Shown here one piece after another: positions 17,944-26,063 of a stretch of 64,000 nucleotides of DNA. The notes under the pieces are model-generated. The model was not told where the DNA came from. It ran no database searches and worked only from the letters and a program-made list of their open reading frames with translations. Position 1 is the stretch's first letter. Each line of letters opens with the position of its first letter. Source of the DNA: Larkinella sp051857545 (GTDB taxonomy: Bacteria > Bacteroidota > Bacteroidia > Cytophagales > Spirosomataceae); contig NZ_JBPZHB010000001.1 of assembly GCF_051857545.1 (NCBI RefSeq), positions 987,094-1,051,093 of the forward strand, written 5' to 3'. A program made the translations under genes and the position numbers.

Positions 17944-19047
17944 TTAGGCACTGTGCAGAAATTCCATCACATCGCCGTCGGCCACGACGTATTCCTTGCC
18001 TTCGACCGACAGTTTGCCCGCTTCCCGGACGGCCGCCTGTGATTTGTACTGAACAAAGTCCGGAATCTTGATGACCTGCGCGCGGATGAAGTGTTTTTCA
18101 AAATCCGAGTGAATCACGCCAGCCGCCTGCGGGGCTTTCCAGCCGCGCTGAATCGTCCAGGCGCGAACCTCCTTCACACCCGCCGTAAAATAAGTAATTA
18201 AATTTAGTAAGCGGTACGACGCTTTGATGAGCAGATCCAGACCGGACTCCTGCAAACCGTATTCTTCCAGGAACATCTGGCGTTCGTCGGGTTCTTCAAT
18301 TTCGGCAATCTGGGCCTCGATGGCAGCACACACGATGACCACTTCCGCGCCCTCGGCTTTCGCCATTTCTTTCAGTTGATCGGAATACTGGTTGCCGCCC
18401 GGCAGCGATTTTTCGTCGACGTTCGCGACATAAATTACCGGTTTGACGGTCAGCAGTTGGAGTTCGCCCACGGCGGCAAATCGTTCTTCGGGCGTCACAT
18501 CCACGGCGCGGGCGTTCTGTCCGGCTTCCAGTGCTTTTTTGTAGCGAATCAGAATTTCCAGTTCGGCTTTGGCTTTGGCGTCGCTACCGGCGCGAACGGC
18601 TTTTTCAGTGCGTTGCAGTTTCCGGTCGATCGACTCCAGGTCTTTCAGTTGAAGCTCGATGTCAATGATTTCCTTGTCAAAAATCGGGTTGACGCGCCCT
18701 TCGACGTGGACGATGTTATCGTCTTCAAAACACCGGATGACGTGGACGATGGCATCGACTTCCCGGATGTTGGCCAGAAACTTGTTGCCCAGACCCTGCC
18801 CCTGGCTCGCGCCTTTGACCAGCCCGGCGATGTCGACAAATTCGATGATGGTTGGCACCACTTTCTGGGGTTTCACCAGGCTTTCCAGCGTGTCCAGCCG
18901 TTCGTCAGGCACCGTTACGACGCCGACGTTGGGATCTATGGTACAGAACGGATAGTTGGCAGCTTCGGCCTTTCCGCTCGAAATGGCATTAAACAACGTG
19001 GACTTCCCAACATTAGGCAGCCCGACAATACCGCATTGAAGACTCAT
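17944..19047 (-). CDS. ychF: Redox-regulated ATPase YchF (Obg family)
   Basis: The 367-residue protein matches YchF/OLA1 over its full length. The G domain has G1 GLPNVGKST (8-16), the DIAGLVKGASQGQGLGNKFL switch region (about 72-91) and a NVDEKSLP motif in place of NKxD (about 209), the feature that makes this family prefer ATP over GTP. A coiled-coil insertion lies near 130-175, and the C-terminal TGS domain ends in YVVADGDVMEFLHSA. It binds ribosomes and is linked with stress responses in other bacteria. Single gene; a large inverted repeat occupies its upstream region. Confidence 0.97.
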   Translation of the reverse strand: MSLQCGIVGLPNVGKSTLFNAISSGKAEAANYPFCTIDPNVGVVTVPDERLDTLESLVKPQKVVPTIIEFVDIAGLVKGASQGQGLGNKFLANIREVDAIVHVIRCFEDDNIVHVEGRVNPIFDKEIIDIELQLKDLESIDRKLQRTEKAVRAGSDAKAKAELEILIRYKKALEAGQNARAVDVTPEERFAAVGELQLLTVKPVIYVANVDEKSLPGGNQYSDQLKEMAKAEGAEVVIVCAAIEAQIAEIEEPDERQMFLEEYGLQESGLDLLIKASYRLLNLITYFTAGVKEVRAWTIQRGWKAPQAAGVIHSDFEKHFIRAQVIKIPDFVQYKSQAAVREAGKLSVEGKEYVVADGDVMEFLHSA

Positions 19048-19073
19048 GTATTTTTAATTTTGAATGAGTGAGT

Positions 19074-19145
19074 GAGTGAATGAGCGAATGAGTGAATAGT
19101 TTGACAAGAATCCGGCAGGTTATTCACTCATTCGCTCATTCACTC
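19074..19145. repeat. 25-bp perfect inverted repeat of GAATGAGT-type units
   Basis: The arms 19074-19098 and 19121-19145 are perfectly complementary (25 bp) around a 22-nt loop. Each arm is itself built from short near-tandem units of GAATGAGT/GAGTGAAT, which continue back to 19061. It lies between the ychF start and the DUF3276 terminator. It could form a long hairpin or cruciform in the ychF leader. Confidence 0.85.
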
Positions 19146-19184
19146 ATTCACAATTGTCTCGCAAAGTTCGGACATTCAGGGGCG

Positions 19185-19216
19185 AAAAACAAAAAAGCCT
19201 CCGGGGATCAGAGGCT
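19185..19216 (-). terminator. Intrinsic terminator of the DUF3276 gene
   Basis: On the minus strand AGCCTC (19211-19216) pairs with GAGGCT (19196-19201) over a 9-nt loop and is followed by TTTTTTGTTTTT. A standard rho-independent terminator, 27 nt after the stop of the DUF3276 gene. Confidence 0.85.
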
Positions 19217-19242
19217 AAGTTGTGGAAGAAGAGATAGAGGGG

Positions 19243-19566
19243 TTATTCCCATTTCAATTCGCTGCCGCCCACATCTTCCAGTTCGTCTTTCACGGCATAC
19301 TGGGAGAAGTCGAATTCAGGCATCAAATCGGATTTAATATATTGAATCGTATCGTGCAACGCATCAGAGAACTTGTCGAAATCTTCTTTGTAGAGAAACA
19401 TTTTGTGTTTCTCATAAATAAAACCGTCGCCCTGCGGATGTCGGCGGCTTTCGGTAATGGTCAGATAATAGTCGTTGGCGCGGGTGGATTTGACGTCAAA
19501 GAAGTAGGTACGTTTTCCAGCTCTGACGCGCTTGGAAAAGATTTTTTCTTTCTCTTTTTCTTCCAC
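19243..19566 (-). CDS. DUF3276 (PUR-alpha-like) nucleic-acid-binding protein
   Basis: The 107-residue protein matches the DUF3276/PUR family of Bacteroidota: IFSKRVRAGKRTYFFDVKST (about 9-28), DYYLTITESRR, then HKMFLYKEDFDKFSDALHDT and an acidic tail ending GGSELKWE. Such proteins fold as a PUR repeat and bind single-stranded DNA or RNA. The start is a GTG; no ATG is available nearby and the family usually begins at this point. It stands alone with its own terminator and a TATTTTTG promoter box. Confidence 0.88.
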   Translation of the reverse strand: MEEKEKEKIFSKRVRAGKRTYFFDVKSTRANDYYLTITESRRHPQGDGFIYEKHKMFLYKEDFDKFSDALHDTIQYIKSDLMPEFDFSQYAVKDELEDVGGSELKWE

Positions 19567-19623
19567 AATCTCTGGTGGTTTGAGGTGATTTAAACGCTAA
19601 AATAAGCGGATTAGTATAACTAG

Positions 19624-19631
19624 CAAAAATA
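19624..19631 (-). promoter_or_regulatory. -7 promoter box of the DUF3276 gene
   Basis: Minus-strand TATTTTTG (full TAnnTTTG match), 57 nt before the GTG start. No -33 TTTG at standard spacing. Confidence 0.45.
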
Positions 19632-19710
19632 TTGCCTCAAATTAATTTTCATAGCGTACGGCCCAAACTGGACAGGTTTAAGAGAACACTAGAATAAAGA
19701 AAGAAAACAG

Positions 19711-19741
19711 TTTGCTTCTTAAGCAGTTGCTGTTATCTTTG
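19711..19741 (+). promoter_or_regulatory. Bacteroidota promoter of the RlpA-like gene
   Basis: TTTG at 19711-19714, 19-nt spacer, then TATCTTTG at 19734-19741. Both boxes match the Bacteroidota sigma-A consensus (TTTG-N17-23-TAnnTTTG). It would give a leader of about 85 nt before the ATG at 19832. Confidence 0.75.
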
Positions 19742-19831
19742 TAATGAGGGAATTGTTAAATTTCTGCTAAAGGTGGGGCGTAAGTGTCTGGCGCTCAACC
19801 TTTTTTTGTTTTCCACCAAACCTCAAACTGT

Positions 19832-20278
19832 ATGAGTATAATCGTCACGATCATGCTGCTTTTCGGCGGCATGAAATCAACGGAGGCCCAGTCGGGTCTC
19901 ATACAGAAAGGAAAGGCTTCTTTCTATTCAAAACGCTTTCATGGGAAAAAAACCAGTTGCGGAGAACGTTATCAGAACGACAAACTGACGGCGGCACACA
20001 TTTCTCTGCCCATGAACACCATGGTCGAAGTGACCAATTTATCCAATAACCAATCCGTTGTCGTTCGGATTAACGACCGGGGGCCGCACGGCAAAGGCCG
20101 CATCATCGATCTGGCCTATGCAGCCGCGAAAACCCTGGGAATCGTTAAAACCGGCATCGCCAATGTGGCCATCCGGGTTGTCGGTCATAACCGGAAAATA
20201 ACCGAGCCTGCCACCGCCGTGTTGTTTCCGCTTACGAACCGTTTAGAACCGTTGCTTGCCCCCATCGATACCATTTAA
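19832..20278 (+). CDS. RlpA-like septal ring/DPBB-fold protein
   Basis: From the ATG at 19832 the product is 148 residues: a signal peptide (MSIIVTIMLLFGGMKSTEAQ) and a double-psi beta-barrel domain with the RlpA signature, GKASFYSKRFHGKKTSCGER near the start of the domain and VVVRINDRGPHGKGRIIDLA in its middle, followed by a short C-terminal tail. RlpA proteins bind or cleave peptidoglycan glycan strands; the acidic residue of the DRGP motif is present. The longer frame starts at a GTG at 19784, which would put charged and Phe-rich residues before the signal, so it is less likely. No SPOR domain. Confidence 0.85.
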   Translation: MSIIVTIMLLFGGMKSTEAQSGLIQKGKASFYSKRFHGKKTSCGERYQNDKLTAAHISLPMNTMVEVTNLSNNQSVVVRINDRGPHGKGRIIDLAYAAAKTLGIVKTGIANVAIRVVGHNRKITEPATAVLFPLTNRLEPLLAPIDTI

Positions 20279-20399
20279 GCGCGGGAAACGTTTTCATATC
20301 GCGGTTGGATCACTGAATCAAAGCGTAGTTTGCGCCAGGCGCATTTCAGACACAAGGCAAATTTGATGTGCCGGATGCCTAAACTACCCTTCGAATCCT

Positions 20400-20430
20400 T
20401 TTGATGATCCGGCCGCGATCTGTATTTTTA
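20400..20430 (+). promoter_or_regulatory. Promoter of the DUF58 gene, near-leaderless
   Basis: TTTG at 20400-20403, 19-nt spacer, TATTTTTA at 20423-20430 (7 of 8 defined positions including spacing fit). The box ends 5 nt before the ATG at 20436, so transcription would start at or next to the start codon. Confidence 0.55.
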
Positions 20431-20435
20431 CGACT

Positions 20436-21347
20436 ATGGCAACGCAAGTAGATTTACTGAAAGTCCGGGAGTACGGTAATGTGGAGTTTCTGGCCCGCCA
20501 AATGGTGGAAGGATTCATTACCGGTTTGCACAAATCGCCCTTCCACGGTTTTTCGGTCGAGTTTGCCGAACACCGGCTCTACAACACCGGCGAAAGCACC
20601 CGCTACATCGACTGGAAAGTATTTGCCAAATCGGAACGCCTGTTTGTCAAGCGGTTTGAAGAAGAAACCAACCTGCGCTGTCACCTGCTGCTCGACACCT
20701 CGTCGACGATGTATTACCCCGAACCGGGCTATGGGAAAATTACGTTCAGCATTCTGGCCGCTGCCTGCATTGCCTATTTGCTCCAACGCCAGAAAGATGC
20801 CGTTAGCCTGACCACCTTCGCCGAAGGAATTGACATTCAGACGCAAACGAAATCGACGCCTTCGCACGTTCATAAAATATTCCAGCAACTCAACACGCTG
20901 CTGCAACAACCGCCCCCGCTGCGGAAAACGTCGGCGGCCGAAGTAATTCACCAACTGGCCGAAAAAATCAACAAACGTTCGCTGGTGGTGATTTTCAGCG
21001 ACATGTTCGAGAATGTTTCGGATGTCGACCACCTGTTTTCAGCCCTGCAACACCTGCGCCACAACCTCCACGAAGTGCTGATTTTTCACGTCATCGATAA
21101 GAAAACCGAGGAAGATTTCAGTTTTGACGAGCGGCCCTACGAATTCATCGACCTGGAAACCGGCGAAAAAGTGAAAGTGCAGCCCAACCAGGTGCGCGAC
21201 AACTATCAAACGGCCATCAAGAATTTTTACCACGAACTCAAACTCCGCTGCGGTCAGTACCGGATCGACTTCATCGAGGCCGATATCGCCAAAGGATTCG
21301 ACCAGATCCTGACGAGCTATCTGGTGAAACGGACGAAGATGAAGTAA
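20436..21347 (+). CDS. DUF58 domain-containing protein
   Basis: The 303-residue cytoplasmic protein is a DUF58 member with a von Willebrand A-like fold. The family motif GLHKSPFHGFSVEFAEHRLY (about 31-50) is followed by the RYIDWKVFAKSERLFVKRFE region (about 55-75) and a MIDAS-like LLDTSSTMYY (about 86-95, DxSxT). RSLVVIFSDMFEN (about 177-189) is the second vWA strand. Family members usually follow a MoxR ATPase gene and act in protein complex assembly; here no MoxR is adjacent, so the gene is orphan within the window. Confidence 0.9.
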   Translation: MATQVDLLKVREYGNVEFLARQMVEGFITGLHKSPFHGFSVEFAEHRLYNTGESTRYIDWKVFAKSERLFVKRFEEETNLRCHLLLDTSSTMYYPEPGYGKITFSILAAACIAYLLQRQKDAVSLTTFAEGIDIQTQTKSTPSHVHKIFQQLNTLLQQPPPLRKTSAAEVIHQLAEKINKRSLVVIFSDMFENVSDVDHLFSALQHLRHNLHEVLIFHVIDKKTEEDFSFDERPYEFIDLETGEKVKVQPNQVRDNYQTAIKNFYHELKLRCGQYRIDFIEADIAKGFDQILTSYLVKRTKMK

Positions 21348-21348
21348 T

Positions 21349-21492
21349 GGTTTTCAGTTTTCGGTATACGGTTTTCGCCGGGCCAGGGTTTCGATGGCTG
21401 ATGCATTCTTAAAATATCGAATAATGAATACCGAATATTGAATAACGAAGTAGCAATGCGTCAACTACCGTAAACTGAAAACCGTAAACCGT
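21349..21492. repeat. Dispersed MITE-like repeat, copy 1
   Basis: A short element with imperfect terminal inverted repeats (21349-21366 against 21466-21483, 17 of 18 bases) fills the gap between the convergent DUF58 and TlpA-like genes. Its left end shares a GTTTTCGGT..GTTTTCGCCGGGCC block with the element at 37039-37165, which is inverted. No coding sequence inside. Confidence 0.65.
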
Positions 21493-21495
21493 CAA

Positions 21496-22932
21496 TCATT
21501 TCCCCTTTACACTCGCCTTGGCATCCTTCATCGGGGCCGGTTTTTTGGTCATTTTCTGCTGTTGGAGGAAATTGAAGTAGCCTTCCAGATCTTCGACGGG
21601 TAATCGGCGGGCCAGGATTTTCTTGTCTTTGTCGAGCACATACACCGTCGGGGTGGAATACACGTCGTATTTCGTTTTGTAATCGACGGGCGCACTCGGC
21701 CCGTAGACATTCAGCAGACTCTGCAATTTGAATTCCCGGATAAATTTCTTCCAGACCGCTTCGGTTTTGCCGATGGCTACCGCGTAAATCTGCACGCCTT
21801 TGGCTTTGTGTTTATCGTAGAATTTCTTCAGCGCGGGGGCCGACTCCCGGCAGTGGCCGCATTCAGGATCGTAGAAAAATGCAATGGTATACTCCGCTTT
21901 GACATTGTGCAACGGCTGAAACCGCCCGAGCGTATCCTTCAAACTCACGTTGGGCAGGGTTTTGCCGGCCAGCAGCGGTTTCAAAATCTTCACCCGGTCG
22001 CGCATGCTGGTGAGCGTTGACGTATCACTAACGGGCATTACCCCGGTTAACCAGTATTTCTCGGCCATGTGAATGAACAAACCGTCGGTGTTCAGCACCT
22101 TCTTTTGCTCTTCATACTGGTTGGTAATGTACCAGATCGTGTATTGCAGAATGTCTTTGTTGGCTTTCGCTTTATTCACCAGGTAATCAGCCGCCGGAAT
22201 CAGCGAATCGACGGTTTGCACGGTCAGTTCCTTGAGGTAACGATCTATTTTGCTTTGCAGGAAAATAGTCCGTAGCAATCGCTCGTCCGAAAAGTCGAAA
22301 CCATCGAAATAATGATTTCGATAATAATTGAAAACCCAATTCGAATCCGGGCGTCCGTTCGCCAGCTTCGGCGCTTCCGGAATTTCGGGTTCTTCGGCCG
22401 CCCGGAACAGTTTAACCGTCAGCGTATTGGCGTTTTTCGCCATGAAGTCTTTGCGGTAGGCTTCCACTTCTTTTTGACCGGCGGCAATCTGGCTGGCCGA
22501 TCCCCCGCTTTTTTGCAAAGCACTGATTTCTCCGTACTTTTTGCTCAGGAATTTCTGGTACCCGTAAAAAAGCTCATTTTCGCGGGAACCGGTCACTTTC
22601 ATGGATTCAATGACGTTTACCGTATCGGCCTCAATCGAAAACCGCTGTTCGCCAATCACCAGTTGGAGAACGGGTTTGGCATCCACCACAATCATATACA
22701 ACCCGCCGGGAAGCTCTTTCGGCCCGTCGAACACCAGACGTCCTTCAGCGTCGGCGGTGGCGGTGTCGCGGGGCGTAAACTGCGTCTGACCGTAGAAATG
22801 CGCCAGATAAGCGGTTTTGTTGGCCAGTCCTTTGATTTTGGCCGTAACCAGGTGACCTTCGGACGATTGCGCCCGCACAAACGGGGCAGAGAGGAGCAGC
22901 AGGAACGCCGTAAAACAGAACCGTCGATTCAT
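21496..22932 (-). CDS. TlpA-like thioredoxin-fold protein with DUF4369 N-terminus
   Basis: From the ATG at 22932 the product is 478 residues with a signal peptide (MNRRFCFTAFLLLLSAPFVR). The N-terminal part (about 25-115) is DUF4369-like: GHLVTAKIKGLANKTAYLAH and AEGRLVFDGPKELPGGLYMI. A helical linker follows, and the C-terminal thioredoxin domain (about 330-460) has the active site FFYDPECGHCRESAPALKKF (C-G-H-C near 355) and the cis-Pro region YDVYSTPTVYVLD. It would act as a periplasmic thiol-disulfide reductase. The frame extends 11 codons upstream, which would spoil the signal peptide. Confidence 0.88.
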   Translation of the reverse strand: MNRRFCFTAFLLLLSAPFVRAQSSEGHLVTAKIKGLANKTAYLAHFYGQTQFTPRDTATADAEGRLVFDGPKELPGGLYMIVVDAKPVLQLVIGEQRFSIEADTVNVIESMKVTGSRENELFYGYQKFLSKKYGEISALQKSGGSASQIAAGQKEVEAYRKDFMAKNANTLTVKLFRAAEEPEIPEAPKLANGRPDSNWVFNYYRNHYFDGFDFSDERLLRTIFLQSKIDRYLKELTVQTVDSLIPAADYLVNKAKANKDILQYTIWYITNQYEEQKKVLNTDGLFIHMAEKYWLTGVMPVSDTSTLTSMRDRVKILKPLLAGKTLPNVSLKDTLGRFQPLHNVKAEYTIAFFYDPECGHCRESAPALKKFYDKHKAKGVQIYAVAIGKTEAVWKKFIREFKLQSLLNVYGPSAPVDYKTKYDVYSTPTVYVLDKDKKILARRLPVEDLEGYFNFLQQQKMTKKPAPMKDAKASVKGK

Positions 22933-23013
22933 GAATTGCGTGGTTGGTTGACCAGAGTTTGTCATACAAAGATACTACTTATAACGATTGGGGCGTTGGC
23001 CTTCGCATACACG

Positions 23014-23784
23014 ATGTTCTACTTTCTTTCCAAAGTATTCTCCTTTCTGCTCATGCCCCTGGGGCTGTTGACCATCCTTTTACTGGTAGCGTTCCTCACC
23101 AAAAATCATGCCCGTCGACGAAAAGCCCTGCTTGCGGCCATTGTGCTGCTGCTGATTACCGGAAATGGGTTTATTTCCAATGAGATCTCGCTCTGGTGGG
23201 AGATTCCGCCGGTTACGCTGCCCGCACCGACGCGTCCCCGCATTGGGGTGGTGCTGACGGGGGGGATGATGAAAGTCGATGGGGAGCCACGCAACCGCAT
23301 TTATCTGGGCGATCAGGCCGACCGGATGGGGCAGGCGTTGCTGTTGTATAAAGCCGGGCAGATACAGAAAATCCTGATTAGCGGAGGCATTGGCGGTATT
23401 TTCCGGAGCGACGTTGCCAACGAAGGCCAGCTAACGCGGCAATTTCTGATGCTGGCGGGCGTTCCGGCGCAGGACGTGCTTCTTGAAAACCGGTCCCGCA
23501 ACACGCATGAGAACGCACTTTTCTCAGCCCCAATACTTCAAAAACGGTTCAACGGGTATGAATACGTGCTGATCACGTCGGCCTGGCACATGCGCCGGGC
23601 GATCGGCTGTTTCTCGAAACAGCACATTACCGTAACCCCTTACCCGGCGGCTTTCATCGGCGGACCACGCGAGTTTGCGCCCAACCACCTGTTGCTGCCT
23701 TCCGAAAAAGCCCTGTTTAGCTCCTATTGGCTGATCCACGAACTGGTGGGCTACACGGCGTACCGGGTTGCAGGGTATCTCTAA
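23014..23784 (+). CDS. YdcF/SanA-like (DUF218) membrane protein
   Basis: The open frame is much longer upstream, but that part overlaps the opposite TlpA-like gene; the ATG at 23014 begins with two transmembrane helices (MFYFLSKVFSFLLMPLGLL and LLAAIVLLLITGNGF) and leaves a 256-residue protein. The DUF218 domain has IGVVLTGGMM, GDQADRMGQALLLYKAGQIQ, ILISGGIGG, ENRSRNTHENALFSAPIL and LITSAWHMRRAIGCF. The family includes SanA and ElyC, linked to envelope maintenance. The start lies close to the divergent TlpA-like gene and the stop overlaps that of pfkA by 3 nt. Confidence 0.87.
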   Translation: MFYFLSKVFSFLLMPLGLLTILLLVAFLTKNHARRRKALLAAIVLLLITGNGFISNEISLWWEIPPVTLPAPTRPRIGVVLTGGMMKVDGEPRNRIYLGDQADRMGQALLLYKAGQIQKILISGGIGGIFRSDVANEGQLTRQFLMLAGVPAQDVLLENRSRNTHENALFSAPILQKRFNGYEYVLITSAWHMRRAIGCFSKQHITVTPYPAAFIGGPREFAPNHLLLPSEKALFSSYWLIHELVGYTAYRVAGYL

Positions 23785-24755
23785 ACGCTGAGAATCCGCA
23801 CCATCCGCAGCAAATCCTCGTTGATCGGTTTGGGCAGTTTGATCGTGTCGATGAAGGGCGTGTAGAGAAGCTGGTTGTTGACAACGCCGGCCATGACGTT
23901 CTTCTCCCCGTTTAACAAGCCTTCCAGGGCTCCCAAACCCAGGCGGCTGGCCAGAATGCGGTCGTAGGCCGTTGGAATGCCTCCGCGCTGGATATGGCCC
24001 AGGGTCGTCACGCGCATGTCGACGTCGACGCCCACCTGCGAGCGGATTTTTTCGGCTACTTCGGCGGCATTGCCTTCTTCGTCGCCTTCGGCCACAATGA
24101 TGATGGAGGAGGATTTGGAACGGCTCCAGCCCTGTTTCAGCGTCTCGACTACTTCCGAAATCGGCGTCAGCACTTCCGGCACCATCACCATTTCGGCGCC
24201 ACCGGCAATGCCCGACTGAATGGCAATGTAGCCCGAGTCGCGTCCCATCACTTCGATGAAGAAAATCCGGTCGTGTGAATCGGCCGTATCGCGAATTTTG
24301 TCGATGGCTTCCAGGGCGGTATTAACGGCGGTGTCGAAACCGATGGTATAGTCGGTACCGTACAGATCGTTATCGATGGTGCCCGGTGCGCCAACGGTGG
24401 GAATCTGATATTCTTCAAAAAACTTTAAAGCTCCGGTAAACGTCCCGTTTCCGCCGATGGCCACCAGGCCTTCGATACCGTGTTTAACCAGTTGAGCGTG
24501 CGCTTTCTGACGGCCTTCGGGGGTCATGAACTCTTTGCTGCGAGCGGATTTGAGGATGGTTCCACCGCGTTGAACAATGTTGCTCACCGAGTGGGACGTC
24601 ATGGGAAAAATATCGCCGTTGATCATTCCGTTGTACCCCCGACGGATGCCGAAAACTTCGACGCCGTGGTAAACCGCTCCCCTGACAACCGCCCGAATAC
24701 AGGCATTCATGCCAGGTGCGTCACCGCCGGAAGTAAAAACAGCTAAGCGCTTCAT
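23781..24755 (-). CDS. pfkA: 6-phosphofructokinase
   Basis: The 324-residue enzyme phosphorylates fructose-6-phosphate in glycolysis. Motifs: FTSGGDAPGMNACIRAVVR (7-25) for ATP, GGNGT (101-105), the catalytic TIDND (126-130), MGRDSGYIA (about 169-177) for fructose-6-phosphate and HIQRGGIPTAYDR (about 249-261). Length is normal for the ATP-dependent bacterial type. Position 103 is Asn where E. coli PfkA has the Mg-binding Asp of GGDGS; Gly at 104 still argues for ATP rather than pyrophosphate. A good promoter precedes it; the stop overlaps that of the convergent YdcF gene. Confidence 0.95.
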   Translation of the reverse strand: MKRLAVFTSGGDAPGMNACIRAVVRGAVYHGVEVFGIRRGYNGMINGDIFPMTSHSVSNIVQRGGTILKSARSKEFMTPEGRQKAHAQLVKHGIEGLVAIGGNGTFTGALKFFEEYQIPTVGAPGTIDNDLYGTDYTIGFDTAVNTALEAIDKIRDTADSHDRIFFIEVMGRDSGYIAIQSGIAGGAEMVMVPEVLTPISEVVETLKQGWSRSKSSSIIIVAEGDEEGNAAEVAEKIRSQVGVDVDMRVTTLGHIQRGGIPTAYDRILASRLGLGALEGLLNGEKNVMAGVVNNQLLYTPFIDTIKLPKPINEDLLRMVRILSV

Positions 24756-24821
24756 ATTAAAAGTCTATTTTAAATTTCCTATGTGCAAAAAAATATTCGT
24801 CTGCCTTTTGCTCGCGAACCG

Positions 24822-24855
24822 CAAATTTATTTTCATTTTTGGACAAACCGACAAA
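24822..24855 (-). promoter_or_regulatory. Promoter of pfkA
   Basis: On the minus strand TTTG (24852-24855), a 22-nt spacer and TAAATTTG (24822-24829), matching the Bacteroidota consensus. The predicted leader is about 60 nt. Confidence 0.7.
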
Positions 24856-24968
24856 TGTGTTCAACGAAAAACGAATTTAATACGGACGTAATGCTGAAAA
24901 CCGGTGATTGACAGGTGGTTACTCATTTAAAATACTTAACCAATTAATTGATTAACAGGTGATTGTAT

Positions 24969-25628
24969 TTAGCTTGTCGAGTGCTTGCGGTGGCGTTGTA
25001 ACTTGCGTTTAATAACGGGGTAAACCGCATACGTTATCTTTACGGATGCAATCCCAATGCCGGCGCCGGCCAGCACATCGGCCCAATGGTGCTTTTCGTT
25101 GGCCACCCGAAGCACCGCCGTGGCACTCGCCATGGCATAGCCCGCGATGCTGATCCACGGACTCTTGTGTTTATACGCCTGGTGCAGTAATTCCGCCCCC
25201 GTGAAGGCCACGGCCGTGTGACCGGACGGAAACGATCGGCGGTCGGAGCCGTCGGGGCGCGTGGAGTTGATCGTGCGTTTAAAGACCTCGGTGACCCCCC
25301 CCATGGCCACGTTCGACAAAACCGTCACGGCAATCTCGTCGCCCAGGTTGACCGCCGGTTTCACGCCCGCCAGTTGCAGCGCGACTCGCAGGCCATACGG
25401 CCCGAAACGCAGGTAGTCATCCGCCGAACTGACGTGACCCGTCGAACGAAAGGGCTCCCGCGTAGGGTGGCCGAGCCATGCTGCTCCGCCCCCTGCCAGC
25501 GTGGCCGGCACAATAAAAGATGTCAGCGGAAACCGTCGTTCGGTGGGAATGGAATCGCCGGCTGTTTGGGCAAAAAGTGGAAGGGAACTAAGCCAGAGGA
25601 ATAAGGAAATCAGAATTTTATGCGTCAT
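24969..25628 (-). CDS. PAP2-family phosphatase
   Basis: The 219-residue protein starts with a signal peptide or anchor (MTHKILISLFLWLSSLPLFA) and carries the complete acid phosphatase signature: K-x6-RP in FKRTINSTRPDG (about 115-125), PSGH in RRSFPSGHTAVAF (about 130-142) and R-x5-H-x3-D in RVANEKHHWADVLAG (about 174-188). Members remove phosphate from lipid carriers or phosphatidate at the membrane. Hydrophobic stretches between the motifs fit a membrane-linked phosphatase. Single gene. Confidence 0.9.
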   Translation of the reverse strand: MTHKILISLFLWLSSLPLFAQTAGDSIPTERRFPLTSFIVPATLAGGGAAWLGHPTREPFRSTGHVSSADDYLRFGPYGLRVALQLAGVKPAVNLGDEIAVTVLSNVAMGGVTEVFKRTINSTRPDGSDRRSFPSGHTAVAFTGAELLHQAYKHKSPWISIAGYAMASATAVLRVANEKHHWADVLAGAGIGIASVKITYAVYPVIKRKLQRHRKHSTS

Positions 25629-26051
25629 TTCAATGGTAGAGGACTTGTGTCTGATAATTAGGTTGCACTTTTGCTGTCTGTTCCTACAGCGTTTGGATGC
25701 TGCTTCATGCAGATGCTAAAAGTTTCCTTTACTGACTTAAACTAACGAACCGAGGAAACGGATGCCTGCTGGTTTGCTGATGGGTTTGATAAGCCCAACG
25801 AGTAATTCGGCGGTTATTTAATGTAAGAAACGCTTTGAAGTCCCATCGAAAAGACACGGCGAATGAACTTTGTAGGGTGAAAGCGAAGAAAGATCATTCG
25901 TCACCGACGCCTGAGCACAAACTTACTCGAAAAGCGGTAAAAAAGCATTCCTACAGAGCTGAATTGAAAATAATGGAAACATTTGTGTCCGTTGTGGTCA
26001 CAAGGTTGTATTTCCATCAATGAAGCCAGTCAACCGCTGGCAGGTACAGGC
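25629..26051. other. Intergenic stretch, no gene recognised
   Basis: About 420 nt between the PAP2 start and the TreY-MalQ stop. Short open frames exist but their products are basic, unstructured and unlike proteins. The right end holds the arm of a hairpin at 26032-26040 described separately. I see no promoter or RNA gene. Confidence 0.5.
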
Positions 26052-26063
26052 TTACCAGCGGTT
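26032..26063 (-). terminator. Hairpin over the stop of the TreY-MalQ gene
   Basis: Arms 26032-26040 and 26055-26063 (9 bp, perfect) flank the TAA at 26052-26054. No T run follows, so its role as a terminator is only possible. Confidence 0.35.

Noticed and set aside
22312..23013. Upstream half of the long plus-strand frame ending at 23784
   Set aside because: It lies opposite the well-supported TlpA-like gene and its amino acids do not look like a domain; the YdcF protein starts at the internal ATG at 23014 with its transmembrane helices.
25835..26023. Possible 62-aa gene in the gap before TreY-MalQ
   Set aside because: Lys/Arg/His-rich, no domain, no promoter box or conserved start; typical of random frames.
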